A stretch of 64,000 nucleotides of DNA from Salinispora oceanensis (lineage in GTDB: Bacteria > Actinomycetota > Actinomycetes > Mycobacteriales > Micromonosporaceae): contig NZ_KB911579.1 in assembly GCF_000383575.1 (NCBI RefSeq), positions 251,707-315,706 of the forward strand, in the 5' to 3' direction. The notes below the pieces were generated by a model, which saw only the letters and a list, made by a program, of their open reading frames with translations, was not told the origin of the DNA and did no database searches. Of the stretch, positions 1 through 8,098 are shown piece after piece (position 1 is the first letter of the stretch; each line of letters starts with the position of its first letter). Made by a program: the position numbers and the translations under genes.

Positions 1-48
1 ACCTGGCTGGCCGAACAACGGGAAGCGGGCCCGCGCCTGCCGAGCTGA
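1..48 (+). CDS. C-terminal end of an unidentified protein (partial)
   Basis: The window opens inside a reading frame that gives 15 residues ending in PRLPS and stops with TGA at 46-48. A strong hairpin follows within 20 bases, which fits a real gene end. There is too little sequence to identify the product. Confidence 0.5.
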   Translation, partial: TWLAEQREAGPRLPS

Positions 49-66
49 CCTCGACGACCAAGCTTC

Positions 67-125
67 GGCCCCGCCGCTGTGCCGCCGACCCGTTCGGGTC
101 ACCGGCCAGCGGCGGGGCCTTTCGT
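67..125 (+). terminator. Rho-independent-type hairpin terminator
   Basis: A perfect 13-bp stem (67-79 with 107-119, GGCCCCGCCGCTG) encloses a smaller hairpin at 87-100 and is followed by a short T-rich stretch (TTTCGTC). It ends the partial gene at the window start and insulates the beta-helix gene downstream. Confidence 0.8.
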
Positions 126-185
126 CTAGGTAACCCCTTTCGAGCTGACCCGCGCCAGCTGCGCTAGCCGCCCTGAGATGAGCCG

Positions 186-306
186 AATGTGGGGATTTTT
201 CGGATACATCCCCTCCATGAAACATCTTCTCATACGGTGGTCATCGGAGGCTGCAACCGTTTTGTAGCAGTTCGCGCCACCTTCGTTCGGTGCGGACCGT
301 CTGGTA
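186..306 (+). promoter_or_regulatory. Conserved upstream region of first beta-helix gene
   Basis: Blocks shared with the region upstream of the paralogue at 2265: AATGTGGG followed by a T-rich run ending TTCG (186-202), CATACGGTG (231-239), an imperfect inverted repeat CTGCAA-N5-TTGTAG (251-267), and GTCTGGTA (299-306) just before the start codon at 329. The inverted repeat has the geometry of a dimeric repressor or activator site. The regulator is unknown, and whether GTCTGGTA is part of the promoter is inference. Confidence 0.5.
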
Positions 307-328
307 GTCGAAAGGGCGGAATGCTCTG

Positions 329-1996
329 ATGTCCATTGACGTAACAACTCCTGACGGCGGGAACAACGCCGACCCTCCGAACCGGGGACGGCGGACACTG
401 TGGGTCGCGGCCGGTGTCGTTGGCCTGACCGGCGTCGTCGGGTTGGCCACCCTCGGTGGGGTCGCCGCCCGAGACAACGAGACGGCCGAAAACGCCGGCC
501 GGGCGGAGACGCAGGCCAACATCCAACAGAAGGTCAGCGATGCCAACCCCGCTGAGACCATTCCCGCCGAGGGCGGCGCGGTCGGCGACAGCCAGGGCCA
601 GTGGGGCGGCGGCGACAGCGAAGGCCAAGGCCAGTGGGGCGGCGGCGACAGCGAAGGCCAAGGCCAGTGGGGCGGCGACAGCAGCGGCCGAGAGAGCGAC
701 CGGAAGACTGCAGACCGCGCGAAAGCTGTCCCATGCAACAGCGACAAGCTGATCCAAGCAATCGTCCACGCCAACCAGAACCGCGGTGGCGTGCTGTCGC
801 TCGCCAAGGGCTGCACCTACGAGTTGACCCGAGGCGAGCACGGTAACGGCCTTCCAGTGATCAAGGAACCGATCGTTCTCAACGGGTACGACACCACGAT
901 CGCTCGGGCGGCCAACGCCGCGCACTTCCGGATCTTCAATGTCGGGCACGATGGCCACCTGACCCTCAAGGGCATTACCGTCAAGGGCGGACAGACCACG
1001 CCCCGCTGGGCTTACTCAACGCCCGAGGCGCTGCCATCGCTCGACCTCTCGATGACGCACGAAGCTACCCAGGCAACTGAGCAGGCGATAGCTGAACCAA
1101 CAATCACCGGCACGGCGGTCGCCCCCTACGGCGACGGCGACGGCGCGGGAATCCTGGTCCAACGTGGCGGCAAGGCCGACATCGAGAAGAGCTCGATCGT
1201 GCTGAACCACGGCCGAAACGGCGGTGGCGTTGCCAACTACGGCACGACCACCATCCGGGACTCCGCAGTCGAACACAACAGCGCCACCGAGTTCGGCGGC
1301 GGCGTCTTCAGCACCGGCATCCTAAGGATCGAGCGGTCCAAGATCGAACAGAACAACGCTCGCCAGGGTGGCGGCGGATTCGCCAACGGCTCGTTCAAAC
1401 CCGGCGCCAAGGGAGGCACCGTCTGGGTATGGAGTAGCACGATCAGCCACAACCAGACCTCGGGCCTGGCCGGCGGCATCCTCGACCGCTCCGGCAACAC
1501 GAGTGTTACCCGTAGCGAGGTCACGGACAACACCGCAGGGCAGGATGCCGGCGGCATGCTCGGTATCGACAAGTCCAGGTTGTACCTGGAGCAGGTGAAG
1601 ATCGAGCGGAATGTCGCCACGAACGTTGCGGGTGGTCTCGCAGTAGCCAACAACTCCGACGCGGTCCTGGAGGAGAGCGTACTCAAGGAGAACGTGGCCG
1701 AGGGCACGGGCGGCGCTGGCCTGTTCAACATGAAGGCCTCCGTGACCCTGCGGAAGAGCGAAGTCGTCCGCAACCGGGCGGTCGGCCCCTTCGCGGTGGG
1801 CGGTGGCATCGTCAACGCCTACGGACAGGTCTCCCTGATCCAGAGCACGGTGTCCGAAAACTTCGCCACCACACCGCCGGGCGGCATCTTCACGACGAAC
1901 GACGGGGTCAAGATCGACGAGAAGTCCGCGGTCAAGAAGAACCGGCCGACGAACTGCACGGGCAGCCCAGTCGTTCCGAAGCGCTGCTTCGGATGA
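329..1996 (+). CDS. Pmp-like right-handed beta-helix surface protein
   Basis: 555-residue exported or membrane-anchored protein. After a short charged N-terminus with RGRR there is one hydrophobic segment at about 24-46, probably an uncleaved anchor or signal. Residues 86-120 are a Gly/Gln/Trp/Ser low-complexity linker with a repeated SEGQGQWGGGD unit. Residues about 135-220 form a conserved domain (PCNSDKLIQAI, then a GNGLP and IKEPI stretch). Residues about 270-535 consist of repeated GGG-hydrophobic-x-N rungs (for example NGGGVANYG), typical of parallel beta-helix and chlamydial polymorphic membrane proteins. The C-terminus holds a Cys pair (NCTGSP ... RCFG). There is no LPXTG sorting signal. 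The start at 329 follows an AGGGCGGA ribosome site. The role is not known; adhesion or cell-surface structure is inference. Its closest visible relative is the next gene. Confidence 0.75.
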   Translation: MSIDVTTPDGGNNADPPNRGRRTLWVAAGVVGLTGVVGLATLGGVAARDNETAENAGRAETQANIQQKVSDANPAETIPAEGGAVGDSQGQWGGGDSEGQGQWGGGDSEGQGQWGGDSSGRESDRKTADRAKAVPCNSDKLIQAIVHANQNRGGVLSLAKGCTYELTRGEHGNGLPVIKEPIVLNGYDTTIARAANAAHFRIFNVGHDGHLTLKGITVKGGQTTPRWAYSTPEALPSLDLSMTHEATQATEQAIAEPTITGTAVAPYGDGDGAGILVQRGGKADIEKSSIVLNHGRNGGGVANYGTTTIRDSAVEHNSATEFGGGVFSTGILRIERSKIEQNNARQGGGGFANGSFKPGAKGGTVWVWSSTISHNQTSGLAGGILDRSGNTSVTRSEVTDNTAGQDAGGMLGIDKSRLYLEQVKIERNVATNVAGGLAVANNSDAVLEESVLKENVAEGTGGAGLFNMKASVTLRKSEVVRNRAVGPFAVGGGIVNAYGQVSLIQSTVSENFATTPPGGIFTTNDGVKIDEKSAVKKNRPTNCTGSPVVPKRCFG

Positions 1997-2026
1997 GTCA
2001 CCCCTGAGTGCACCACCACATAGATC

Positions 2027-2060
2027 GGGCTCCTCCGGCCGGGTACGGCCGGAGGAGCCC
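2027..2060 (+). terminator. Hairpin terminator after first beta-helix gene
   Basis: A perfect 15-bp stem (2027-2041 with 2046-2060, GGGCTCCTCCGGCCG) with a 4-base loop lies 31 bases after the stop codon. It separates the two paralogues into independent transcription units, consistent with each having its own upstream element. Confidence 0.8.
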
Positions 2061-2120
2061 CAAATATGCCTGAAGACGAAGAGTTGTACTCGACGTCCCA
2101 ATCCATCCCGGTGCGGGCCT

Positions 2121-2241
2121 AATGTGGGCTTCTTTCGCAAAAGACCTCGAGGTGAGAATGATTCCCATACGGTGTTTCTGGGAGCTACAACCGATTTGTA
2201 GTAGGGACACTCGTTCTCGAGCGAGGCGCCCCTGTCTGGTA
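2121..2241 (+). promoter_or_regulatory. Conserved upstream region of second beta-helix gene
   Basis: Carries the same ordered blocks as the region upstream of the first paralogue: AATGTGGG plus a T-rich run ending TTTCG (2121-2137), CATACGGTG (2166-2174), a perfect inverted repeat CTACAA-CCGAT-TTGTAG (2185-2201) and GTCTGGTA (2234-2241). Spacing between CATACGGTG and the inverted repeat differs by only one base between copies. The gene starts at 2265. Co-regulation by one DNA-binding protein is the inference. Confidence 0.55.
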
Positions 2242-2264
2242 TGAGGAGAGGGTAGAGAGCTCCA

Positions 2265-5069
2265 ATGTCCAACTACCAAGATCCAAACAACGCCACCGGC
2301 CCGGAGGCTGCGTCGAAACGACGACGCAAACTCTGGCTCGCCAGCGGCGTCGCCGGCGTGGTCAGCATCGCCGCGGTTGGTTTCACCGGGGCCGGAGCCG
2401 GCGCCCGGGACCTGGCCTGGAACACCGCTCAGATCACCACGAACGACGAGCAAGCAGCCGACGACCGAGGCGCGGGCCGCGAGGGCGACTGGGAAGCCAA
2501 CCACAGGGGAAACTGGGACGGTAAGCAAAGCAAGGAGAGCCCCGGGAAGAAGCACGGAAAGGAGGTGCCCTGCCAGACCGACAAGCTGATCCAGGCGATC
2601 ATTCACGCCAACAGCAACCAGGGCGGCGTGCTCAAGCTGGCGAAGGACTGCACCTACACGCTGACCCGGTCCGATGGCTACGGCAACGGCCTGCCGATCA
2701 TCAAGGAACCGATCACCCTCATCGGGCAGAACACCAAGATCGCCCGGGACAGCCAGGCCGAGTTCTTCCGAATCCTCAACGTTGGCCGGGGCGGACACCT
2801 AAAGGCTCAGGGCCTGACCATCAAGGGCGGCAAAACCCTTGCGGACGAACGGGGCGCGAACAGCCCCGAGGCGGTGTGGTCACGCTTCTCGAACTCGGTC
2901 GCGGCGGGAGAGGCTGCCAAGGCTGGCCAGCCGTACCTACCGCTGTTCCAGGGCGAGCCGCAGGCCGCGGGAGCCGACACGACGACCCCGGCCACCACGG
3001 ACAACCCCACGGCGAACACGGAGACCTCAGTCGACACGGCAGGGCCAGGACAGTGGTCAGGCGACGCGGCGACCGGAGACGCCAGCACTAACGGGGACGC
3101 CACGACGGACGACGCCGCGAATGTGGACGCCGCCGTCGTGGACGAGGCTGTCGTCACCGACGAGGCCACCACCGCCGACGACACCGTCGCCGACGAGGCC
3201 ACCGCCACCGACGACACCGTCGCCACCGACGAGGCCACCACCGCCGACGACACCGTCGCCGACGAGGCCACCGCCACCGACGACACCGTCGCCACCGACG
3301 AGGCCACCACCGCCGACGACACCGTCGCCGACGAGGCCACCGCCACCGACGACACCGTCGCCACGGACGAGGCTGTCGCCGACGAGGCCACCGCCACCGA
3401 CGAGGCTGTCGCCGACGAGGCCACCGCCACCGACGAGGCTGTCGCCGACGAGGCCACCGCCACCGACGAGGCTGTCGCCGACGAGGCCACCGCCACCGAC
3501 GAGGCTGTCGCCGACGAGGCCACCGCCACCGACGAGGCTGTCGCCGACGAGGCCACCGCCACGGACGAGGCCACCGCCACGGACGAGGCTGTCGCCACGG
3601 ACGAGGCTGTCGCCGACGAGGCCACCGCCACGGACGAGGCTGTCGCCACGGACGAGGCTGTCGCCGACGAGGCCACCGCCACGGACGAGGCCACCGCCAC
3701 GGACGAGGCTGTCGCCACGGACGAGGCTGTCGCCGACGAGGCCACCGCCACCGACAAGGCTGTCGCCACGGACGAGGCTGTCGCCGACGAGGCCACCGAC
3801 AACGGCGCCGCAAGCTGGAACCAGAACAGCGCCACCAGCACCGACGCCACCGACAACGGCGCCGCAAGCTGGAACCAGAACAGCGCCACCAGCACCGACG
3901 CCACCGACAACGGCGCCGCAAGCTGGAACCAGAACAGCGCCACCAGCACCGACGCCACCGACAACGGCGCCGCAAGCTGGAACCAGAACAGCGCCACCAG
4001 CACCGACGCCACCGACAACGGCGCCGCAAGCTGGAACCAGAACAGCGCCACCAGCACCGACGCCACCGACAACGGCGCCGCAAGCTGGAACCAGAACGAC
4101 GCCACCAGCGTGGACGCCAACGTCGGCGGCCCAGCCGCCGCGTGGACGGCCCCTGCCGAGATGGCAGCTGAAGGCGCGGAGCACAAGTACTTCCCGCACC
4201 ACAACACCAAGGACGGCGCTGGCGTCCTGGTGCAGGCAGGCGGCACCGCTGATTTCGAAAAGTCCTACCTGGAGCACAACCTCGCCGGTGGCGTCGGAGG
4301 TGGGATCGCCAACTTCGGCAAGACCAGCCTCTACCACACGACGCTGATCAAGAATGACGCCTTCCACTACGGTGGCGGCATCTTCAACGGCGGTGTCCTG
4401 CGGGTCTCCTCGTCCCGGGTGATGCAAAACGGCGCTACAGTCGGCGGCGGCGGTATCGCCAACGGGGCAGCCTTCCTGGACCGCAAGGACATCAAGGCCG
4501 GGATGGTCTCGGTCGAAAAGGCCGAGGTCACCGGTAACGACACACTTGGCTTCGGCGGCGGCCTGTTCGACCTCGGCGGCGACATGACGGTCAAGCAGAC
4601 GATTGTTGCCCGGAACCTGGCGCTGCTCGCCGGCGGAGGAATCGGCGCGGCCGAGCGAGGCAGCCTCTACCTGCAGGAGGCGCAGCTCGTTGACAACGGC
4701 ACCGTCGGTGACGGTGGAGGCATGGCGCTGGCACTTGGCGTGATTGCCAACGTCGACAAGAGCAACATCACGGACAACAAGGCCGGCGTCTTCGGGGGCG
4801 GTGTGTTCAACCTCCTCAGCGCGGTCACCTTCCGGAACAGCTCAATTTCCGAAAACCTCGCCGGCTTCTCCGGCGGCGGGATCTTCAACGTCCTGGGTAG
4901 CGTCGATCTGACTGCTTCCAAGGTGACGAAGAACCGCTCGACCTTCAAGCCGGGTGGCGTGTTCAGCGCACTGGGTAAGGTCACGGTCGACAACAAGTCC
5001 GCGATCAAGGGTAATGACCCGACCAACTGCCAGGGCAGCCCCGAGCCAATCGAGAACTGCTTCGGCTGA
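2265..5069 (+). CDS. Pmp-like beta-helix surface protein with tandem-repeat stalk
   Basis: 934-residue paralogue of the preceding protein. It has the same layout: RRRK before one hydrophobic segment at about 23-46, a charged linker, the PCQTDKLIQAI domain with GNGLP and IKEPI at about 100-190, then GGG-x-x-N beta-helix rungs from about 645 to 915, and the C-terminal Cys pair (NCQGSP ... NCFG). Between the two conserved halves it holds an acidic Ala/Thr/Asp/Glu/Val repeat (about 290-511) and six 18-residue units beginning DNGAASWNQN (512-619). The first paralogue has only a short link there, so the repeats account for most of the 379-residue length difference. The stalk probably extends the helix domain from the cell surface; this is inference. 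A ribosome site (GAGAGGGTAGAGAG) lies about 10 bases upstream of ATG 2265. Confidence 0.75.
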   Translation: MSNYQDPNNATGPEAASKRRRKLWLASGVAGVVSIAAVGFTGAGAGARDLAWNTAQITTNDEQAADDRGAGREGDWEANHRGNWDGKQSKESPGKKHGKEVPCQTDKLIQAIIHANSNQGGVLKLAKDCTYTLTRSDGYGNGLPIIKEPITLIGQNTKIARDSQAEFFRILNVGRGGHLKAQGLTIKGGKTLADERGANSPEAVWSRFSNSVAAGEAAKAGQPYLPLFQGEPQAAGADTTTPATTDNPTANTETSVDTAGPGQWSGDAATGDASTNGDATTDDAANVDAAVVDEAVVTDEATTADDTVADEATATDDTVATDEATTADDTVADEATATDDTVATDEATTADDTVADEATATDDTVATDEAVADEATATDEAVADEATATDEAVADEATATDEAVADEATATDEAVADEATATDEAVADEATATDEATATDEAVATDEAVADEATATDEAVATDEAVADEATATDEATATDEAVATDEAVADEATATDKAVATDEAVADEATDNGAASWNQNSATSTDATDNGAASWNQNSATSTDATDNGAASWNQNSATSTDATDNGAASWNQNSATSTDATDNGAASWNQNSATSTDATDNGAASWNQNDATSVDANVGGPAAAWTAPAEMAAEGAEHKYFPHHNTKDGAGVLVQAGGTADFEKSYLEHNLAGGVGGGIANFGKTSLYHTTLIKNDAFHYGGGIFNGGVLRVSSSRVMQNGATVGGGGIANGAAFLDRKDIKAGMVSVEKAEVTGNDTLGFGGGLFDLGGDMTVKQTIVARNLALLAGGGIGAAERGSLYLQEAQLVDNGTVGDGGGMALALGVIANVDKSNITDNKAGVFGGGVFNLLSAVTFRNSSISENLAGFSGGGIFNVLGSVDLTASKVTKNRSTFKPGGVFSALGKVTVDNKSAIKGNDPTNCQGSPEPIENCFG
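3139..3797 (+). repeat. Degenerate DEA(T/V)-coding tandem repeat
   Basis: In-frame repeat built from short modules encoding DEATTADDTVA, DEATATDDTVAT and DEAVADEATAT. Nucleotide identity between neighbouring modules is very high (GACGAGGCCACCGCCACC recurs), which points to recent slippage or unequal crossover. Every module keeps the reading frame. Confidence 0.9.
3798..4121 (+). repeat. Six tandem 54-bp in-frame repeats
   Basis: Six contiguous 54-bp units starting at 3798, 3852, 3906, 3960, 4014 and 4068, each encoding 18 residues that begin DNGAASWNQN. The first five are nearly identical at the DNA level; the sixth diverges in its second half (DATSVDAN). There are no spacers between units. 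Confidence 0.95.
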
Positions 5070-5084
5070 TCGACCAGCTAGTCA

Positions 5085-5120
5085 GTCCGGCCCCCTCCGC
5101 GCCAGCGGAGGGGGCCGGAC
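5085..5120. terminator. Bidirectional hairpin terminator between convergent genes
   Basis: A perfect 16-bp stem (5085-5100 with 5105-5120, GTCCGGCCCCCTCCGC) with a 4-base loop sits between the stop of the second beta-helix gene (plus) and the stop of the pullulanase gene (minus), so it can serve both. Confidence 0.8.
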
Positions 5121-5130
5121 CAATTGTGTG

Positions 5131-7974
5131 TCACCGCTGCACGAAGACCGCCACGCTGCGGGCCGGAACCGTGAACGTGCCACTGTCGGACGCGAACGAG
5201 GGGGTTCGCAGGACTTCGTCAGCGGAGGTACGCAGCACCGGGTGCAAGGCCACGTCCGCTCCGCGCAGGTCGGTGAGCTGTTGGGTAGCTGCCTGAGGGG
5301 TGGCATTGAAGACCACCGTCACCGACTTCCACGGACCACCCAACCCGCGGCTGTCCAGCGTCATCGTCAGTACGCCCGGCTGCTCCGCGGGGCCTGACAA
5401 CGGGAACGCCACCCGTTGCTGCACCTGCTCTGCCGTCCGTAACCCAAATACTGGGGACGATGAGCGGATCCGAAGCAACTCGGTGTGCCGGGTCCCGGCC
5501 AGGTCGATCGTCGCGCAGTCCGGCACCAAGCCCGGATCGGCAAGCAGGGGGCGAGCGTAGGGCCACTTGTCCTTGTTGTCCTGCTCGGACGGGAGTCCGA
5601 TGCCAAACCCGTTGCCCTGGGTGCAGTCCCATCGGATCTGGTTGAACCAGTCACCAGAGTTGTACGAGTTACGGTCCAGCGACTTCGACCGCAGCCGCTC
5701 GCTGCCGGCGGTGGCGAATCCGGTGCCCTGCCCCAGCAGAGCGGTGGCGAGCGCGAGTACCTGCATCCGGGCTCGGTCTACCACCGTGGTGTCCTCCGGC
5801 AGCTTGTACGCCAACGCGTCGTACAGGATCTCGTTGTCATGGGCATCCACATAGGTGACCGCCTCCCCTGGTGCGGCGGTGTAGCCGGCCGGCGATCCGT
5901 TGTAGTCCACCTGCGCCCCGGTGACCTGCTCACCGACGGTGTTGGTGAATCGGTAGTCACGTAGGTTGCCGGTGAGCCCAACCTTGATCAGGTCGTGCTG
6001 GTGCAGCAGCTGGGCGCGTTGCTGCGCCGCTGACCCGTTCACCGGGTCATGGTTGGGGTCGGTGTACAGCCCGGAGGCGAAGCCCTGTCGACGTGGGTTG
6101 GCGTCGAAGGGACCGCCTCCGCGCACCGCGTCCCGAAGCCGGTCGTTGAAGGTGCCGATGCCGGTGCCGGCCAGGTTGGCCTGGGTTGCCTGAACGAACC
6201 GCGCGTCATCCGCTACCTCGCCGAAGTTCCAGCCCTCGCCGTAGAGCAGGATGGCCCGACCGTCCACTCCGTCGCGGGCGATGGTCAGCTCGTCGAGGGC
6301 GGCGCGGACGGCCAGCATGTTCGCCTTCGGGTGGTGACCCATCAGGTCGAACCGGAAGCCGTCTACCTTGTACTCCTTCGCCCAGGTGACCACCGAGTCG
6401 ATCACGAGCTTGCCCATCATGGCGTGCTCGGGGGCGGTGTTGGCGCAGCAGGTTGAGGTGGCGACCGAGCCGTCTGCCAGCAGCCGGTGGTAGTAGCCGG
6501 GAACGACCTGGTCCAGCACCGAGTTCGGGTCGGTGCCGGCCGCCGAGGTGTGGTTGTAGACGACGTCGAGCACCACCCGCAGCCCCGCGCCGTTCACCCC
6601 GGCGACCATCCGCCGGAACTCGGTGGTCCGCGCCGCCCCGGTCGGGTCAACCGCGTAGCCGCCCTCCGGCACGGTGTAGTGCAGCGGGTCGTACCCCCAG
6701 TTGTAGCCGTCGGTGTCGGCGACTGCGGCGACGCATCGCTGCTGTTCGTCCGAGTCTGGCGGGAGCGCCGCCAGGTCGCAGGGGGGTTGCTGCTGGTCGG
6801 CGCGGCGTTCGGGAATCGTGGCGAAGTCGAATGCCGGAAGCAGGTGCAGGTGGGTCGTCCCGGCGTCGCCGAGCGCCCTCAGGTGTCGCATTCCGGCGGT
6901 GGCCGGGTCGGTGAAGGCCCGGAACGTGCCGCGTCGCTCGACCGGCACCGTGCTGTCCGCGATCGAGAAGTCCCGCACCGACAGCTCGGAGATATGCGCC
7001 TGCGTCGCGGGCACCGCCGCTGGCTTACGCAGCCGCGTCCACCCCGGTGGCGCGAGCCGCGGGTCGGCGAGATCGACGATCTGGCTGTGGGTGGAGTCGG
7101 GGGCGAGCGCCAGCGAGTACGGGTCGGTCACCGCCGCGGTGACCATCTGCTGCTCGGCCGGTTGCCAGGCCTCGACCTGGTAACGGTAGTACTTCCCAGT
7201 CCAGGACGGGGTTCCCCGCACCGACCACACACCGGTGCGGTTGTCCCGTTGCATGGGGACTGGCCGCGGTCGCGATGTCGGTGTGTCGAACAACTGCAGT
7301 GCCACCGTGCGGGCGGTGGGGGCCCAGACCGCGAGTGTCGGCGCCGCACCGGTGAAGGTCGGGCCGAGCCGCGCCTGGGTCGCCGGGGCGTAGACGTCGT
7401 CGAGCACACCTGGGAGCTGGACGCCGGTGGCCGCGCGCAGGGCGCCTTCGCCGTCCCGCTCGGTCACCACGAGTTGTCCGCGCAGCGCCGCCGGCACCCC
7501 GTCCAGGTGCTTTCGGTTTAGGGCGAGGGCCGCAAAGGCCGCCAGGTGCGGGAACCGCTCGCGTTGTGCCGCGGTGAGCCCATGCCGCCGGGCCTGCAGC
7601 GGGATCGACCGGTACGTCCCGGCGAGTTCGCCGTCAACCAGGGTCACCCCGCCGGCCGCGGCTGTCACCAGGGCGTACGTCGTGTCGTCCGGGATTTCGG
7701 TCGGCCAGGCGACAGTGCCGCGGTCAATCCAGTGCGCCTTCTGCGTGGTCAGGTCGAGGCCGGTGGTGGTCCCAGATTCGGGTTGGTGGCTACCGGCGGC
7801 GAGCAGCGTGGTGGCGAGGTGGTCGGCGGCCCACGGCTCGGCACCGGCCACGGCCGGCGCCTCGGTGTCGGCGGGTGGTTGGAGGTGAACGAAGGTGTTG
7901 GTGCCGGCGAGGGTGAGGGTCGCCAGCGAGGCGAGAGTGAGCAGCGCCTTGCGCGGGATCGGCGGGGGCTTCAT
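5131..7974 (-). CDS. pulA: Secreted pullulanase-type alpha-1,6-glucosidase
   Basis: 947 residues. Debranching enzyme that hydrolyses alpha-1,6 links in pullulan, glycogen or starch-derived dextrins outside the cell. The N-terminus has KPPPIPRK followed by a hydrophobic signal segment (about 9-30). An N-terminal pullulanase-associated region precedes a CBM48-like domain (about 200-290) and the GH13 barrel: NWGYDPLHYTVPEGGY and VVLDVVYNHT (substrate-site regions), GFRFDLMGHH with the nucleophile Asp, LLYGEGWNF with the acid/base Glu, and YVDAHDNE with the third acidic residue and conserved His. A C-terminal beta domain ends the protein. ATG 7974 follows GGAAGG. It is monocistronic, convergent with the beta-helix gene, and has a likely maltose-type operator upstream. 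Confidence 0.9.
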   Translation of the reverse strand: MKPPPIPRKALLTLASLATLTLAGTNTFVHLQPPADTEAPAVAGAEPWAADHLATTLLAAGSHQPESGTTTGLDLTTQKAHWIDRGTVAWPTEIPDDTTYALVTAAAGGVTLVDGELAGTYRSIPLQARRHGLTAAQRERFPHLAAFAALALNRKHLDGVPAALRGQLVVTERDGEGALRAATGVQLPGVLDDVYAPATQARLGPTFTGAAPTLAVWAPTARTVALQLFDTPTSRPRPVPMQRDNRTGVWSVRGTPSWTGKYYRYQVEAWQPAEQQMVTAAVTDPYSLALAPDSTHSQIVDLADPRLAPPGWTRLRKPAAVPATQAHISELSVRDFSIADSTVPVERRGTFRAFTDPATAGMRHLRALGDAGTTHLHLLPAFDFATIPERRADQQQPPCDLAALPPDSDEQQRCVAAVADTDGYNWGYDPLHYTVPEGGYAVDPTGAARTTEFRRMVAGVNGAGLRVVLDVVYNHTSAAGTDPNSVLDQVVPGYYHRLLADGSVATSTCCANTAPEHAMMGKLVIDSVVTWAKEYKVDGFRFDLMGHHPKANMLAVRAALDELTIARDGVDGRAILLYGEGWNFGEVADDARFVQATQANLAGTGIGTFNDRLRDAVRGGGPFDANPRRQGFASGLYTDPNHDPVNGSAAQQRAQLLHQHDLIKVGLTGNLRDYRFTNTVGEQVTGAQVDYNGSPAGYTAAPGEAVTYVDAHDNEILYDALAYKLPEDTTVVDRARMQVLALATALLGQGTGFATAGSERLRSKSLDRNSYNSGDWFNQIRWDCTQGNGFGIGLPSEQDNKDKWPYARPLLADPGLVPDCATIDLAGTRHTELLRIRSSSPVFGLRTAEQVQQRVAFPLSGPAEQPGVLTMTLDSRGLGGPWKSVTVVFNATPQAATQQLTDLRGADVALHPVLRTSADEVLRTPSFASDSGTFTVPARSVAVFVQR

Positions 7975-8006
7975 CGACGGCCTTCCTCTGGTCGCTGATG
8001 AGCCGC

Positions 8007-8080
8007 ACGCTAGCCGCCGTCGAAACTTTCTGCAATCCCTTGCAAGTTAAGTCGAAACTATGCAGACACCTTGCACAAGG
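8007..8080 (-). promoter_or_regulatory. pulA promoter with duplicated LacI/MalR-like operator
   Basis: On the minus strand, TTGCAG (8035-8030) and TAGCGT (8012-8007) are 17 bases apart and form a plausible -35/-10 pair. Two direct copies of an element reading GCAAGG, then TGCA, then AGTTTCGA on the minus strand lie at plus positions 8020-8046 and 8052-8080, 32 bp apart or about three helical turns. CTTGCA/TTTC elements of this type are known operators for MalR-like LacI regulators of amylase and maltose genes in actinomycetes. Copy 1 covers the -35, which suggests repression. Confidence 0.5.
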
Positions 8081-8098
8081 TGAACCCGGGCGCCGCCC

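Noticed and set aside
3798..4121. Possible CRISPR array.
   Set aside because: The 54-bp units are contiguous with no unique spacers, keep one reading frame and lie inside a coding gene.
2807..4427. Long minus-strand open frames opposite the repeat region (Ala/Val/Ser-rich, Gly/Val-rich and Arg/Trp-rich products of 309-479 residues).
   Set aside because: They are mirror products of the in-frame repeats of the plus-strand gene. Their sequences are pure repeats with no independent start signal.
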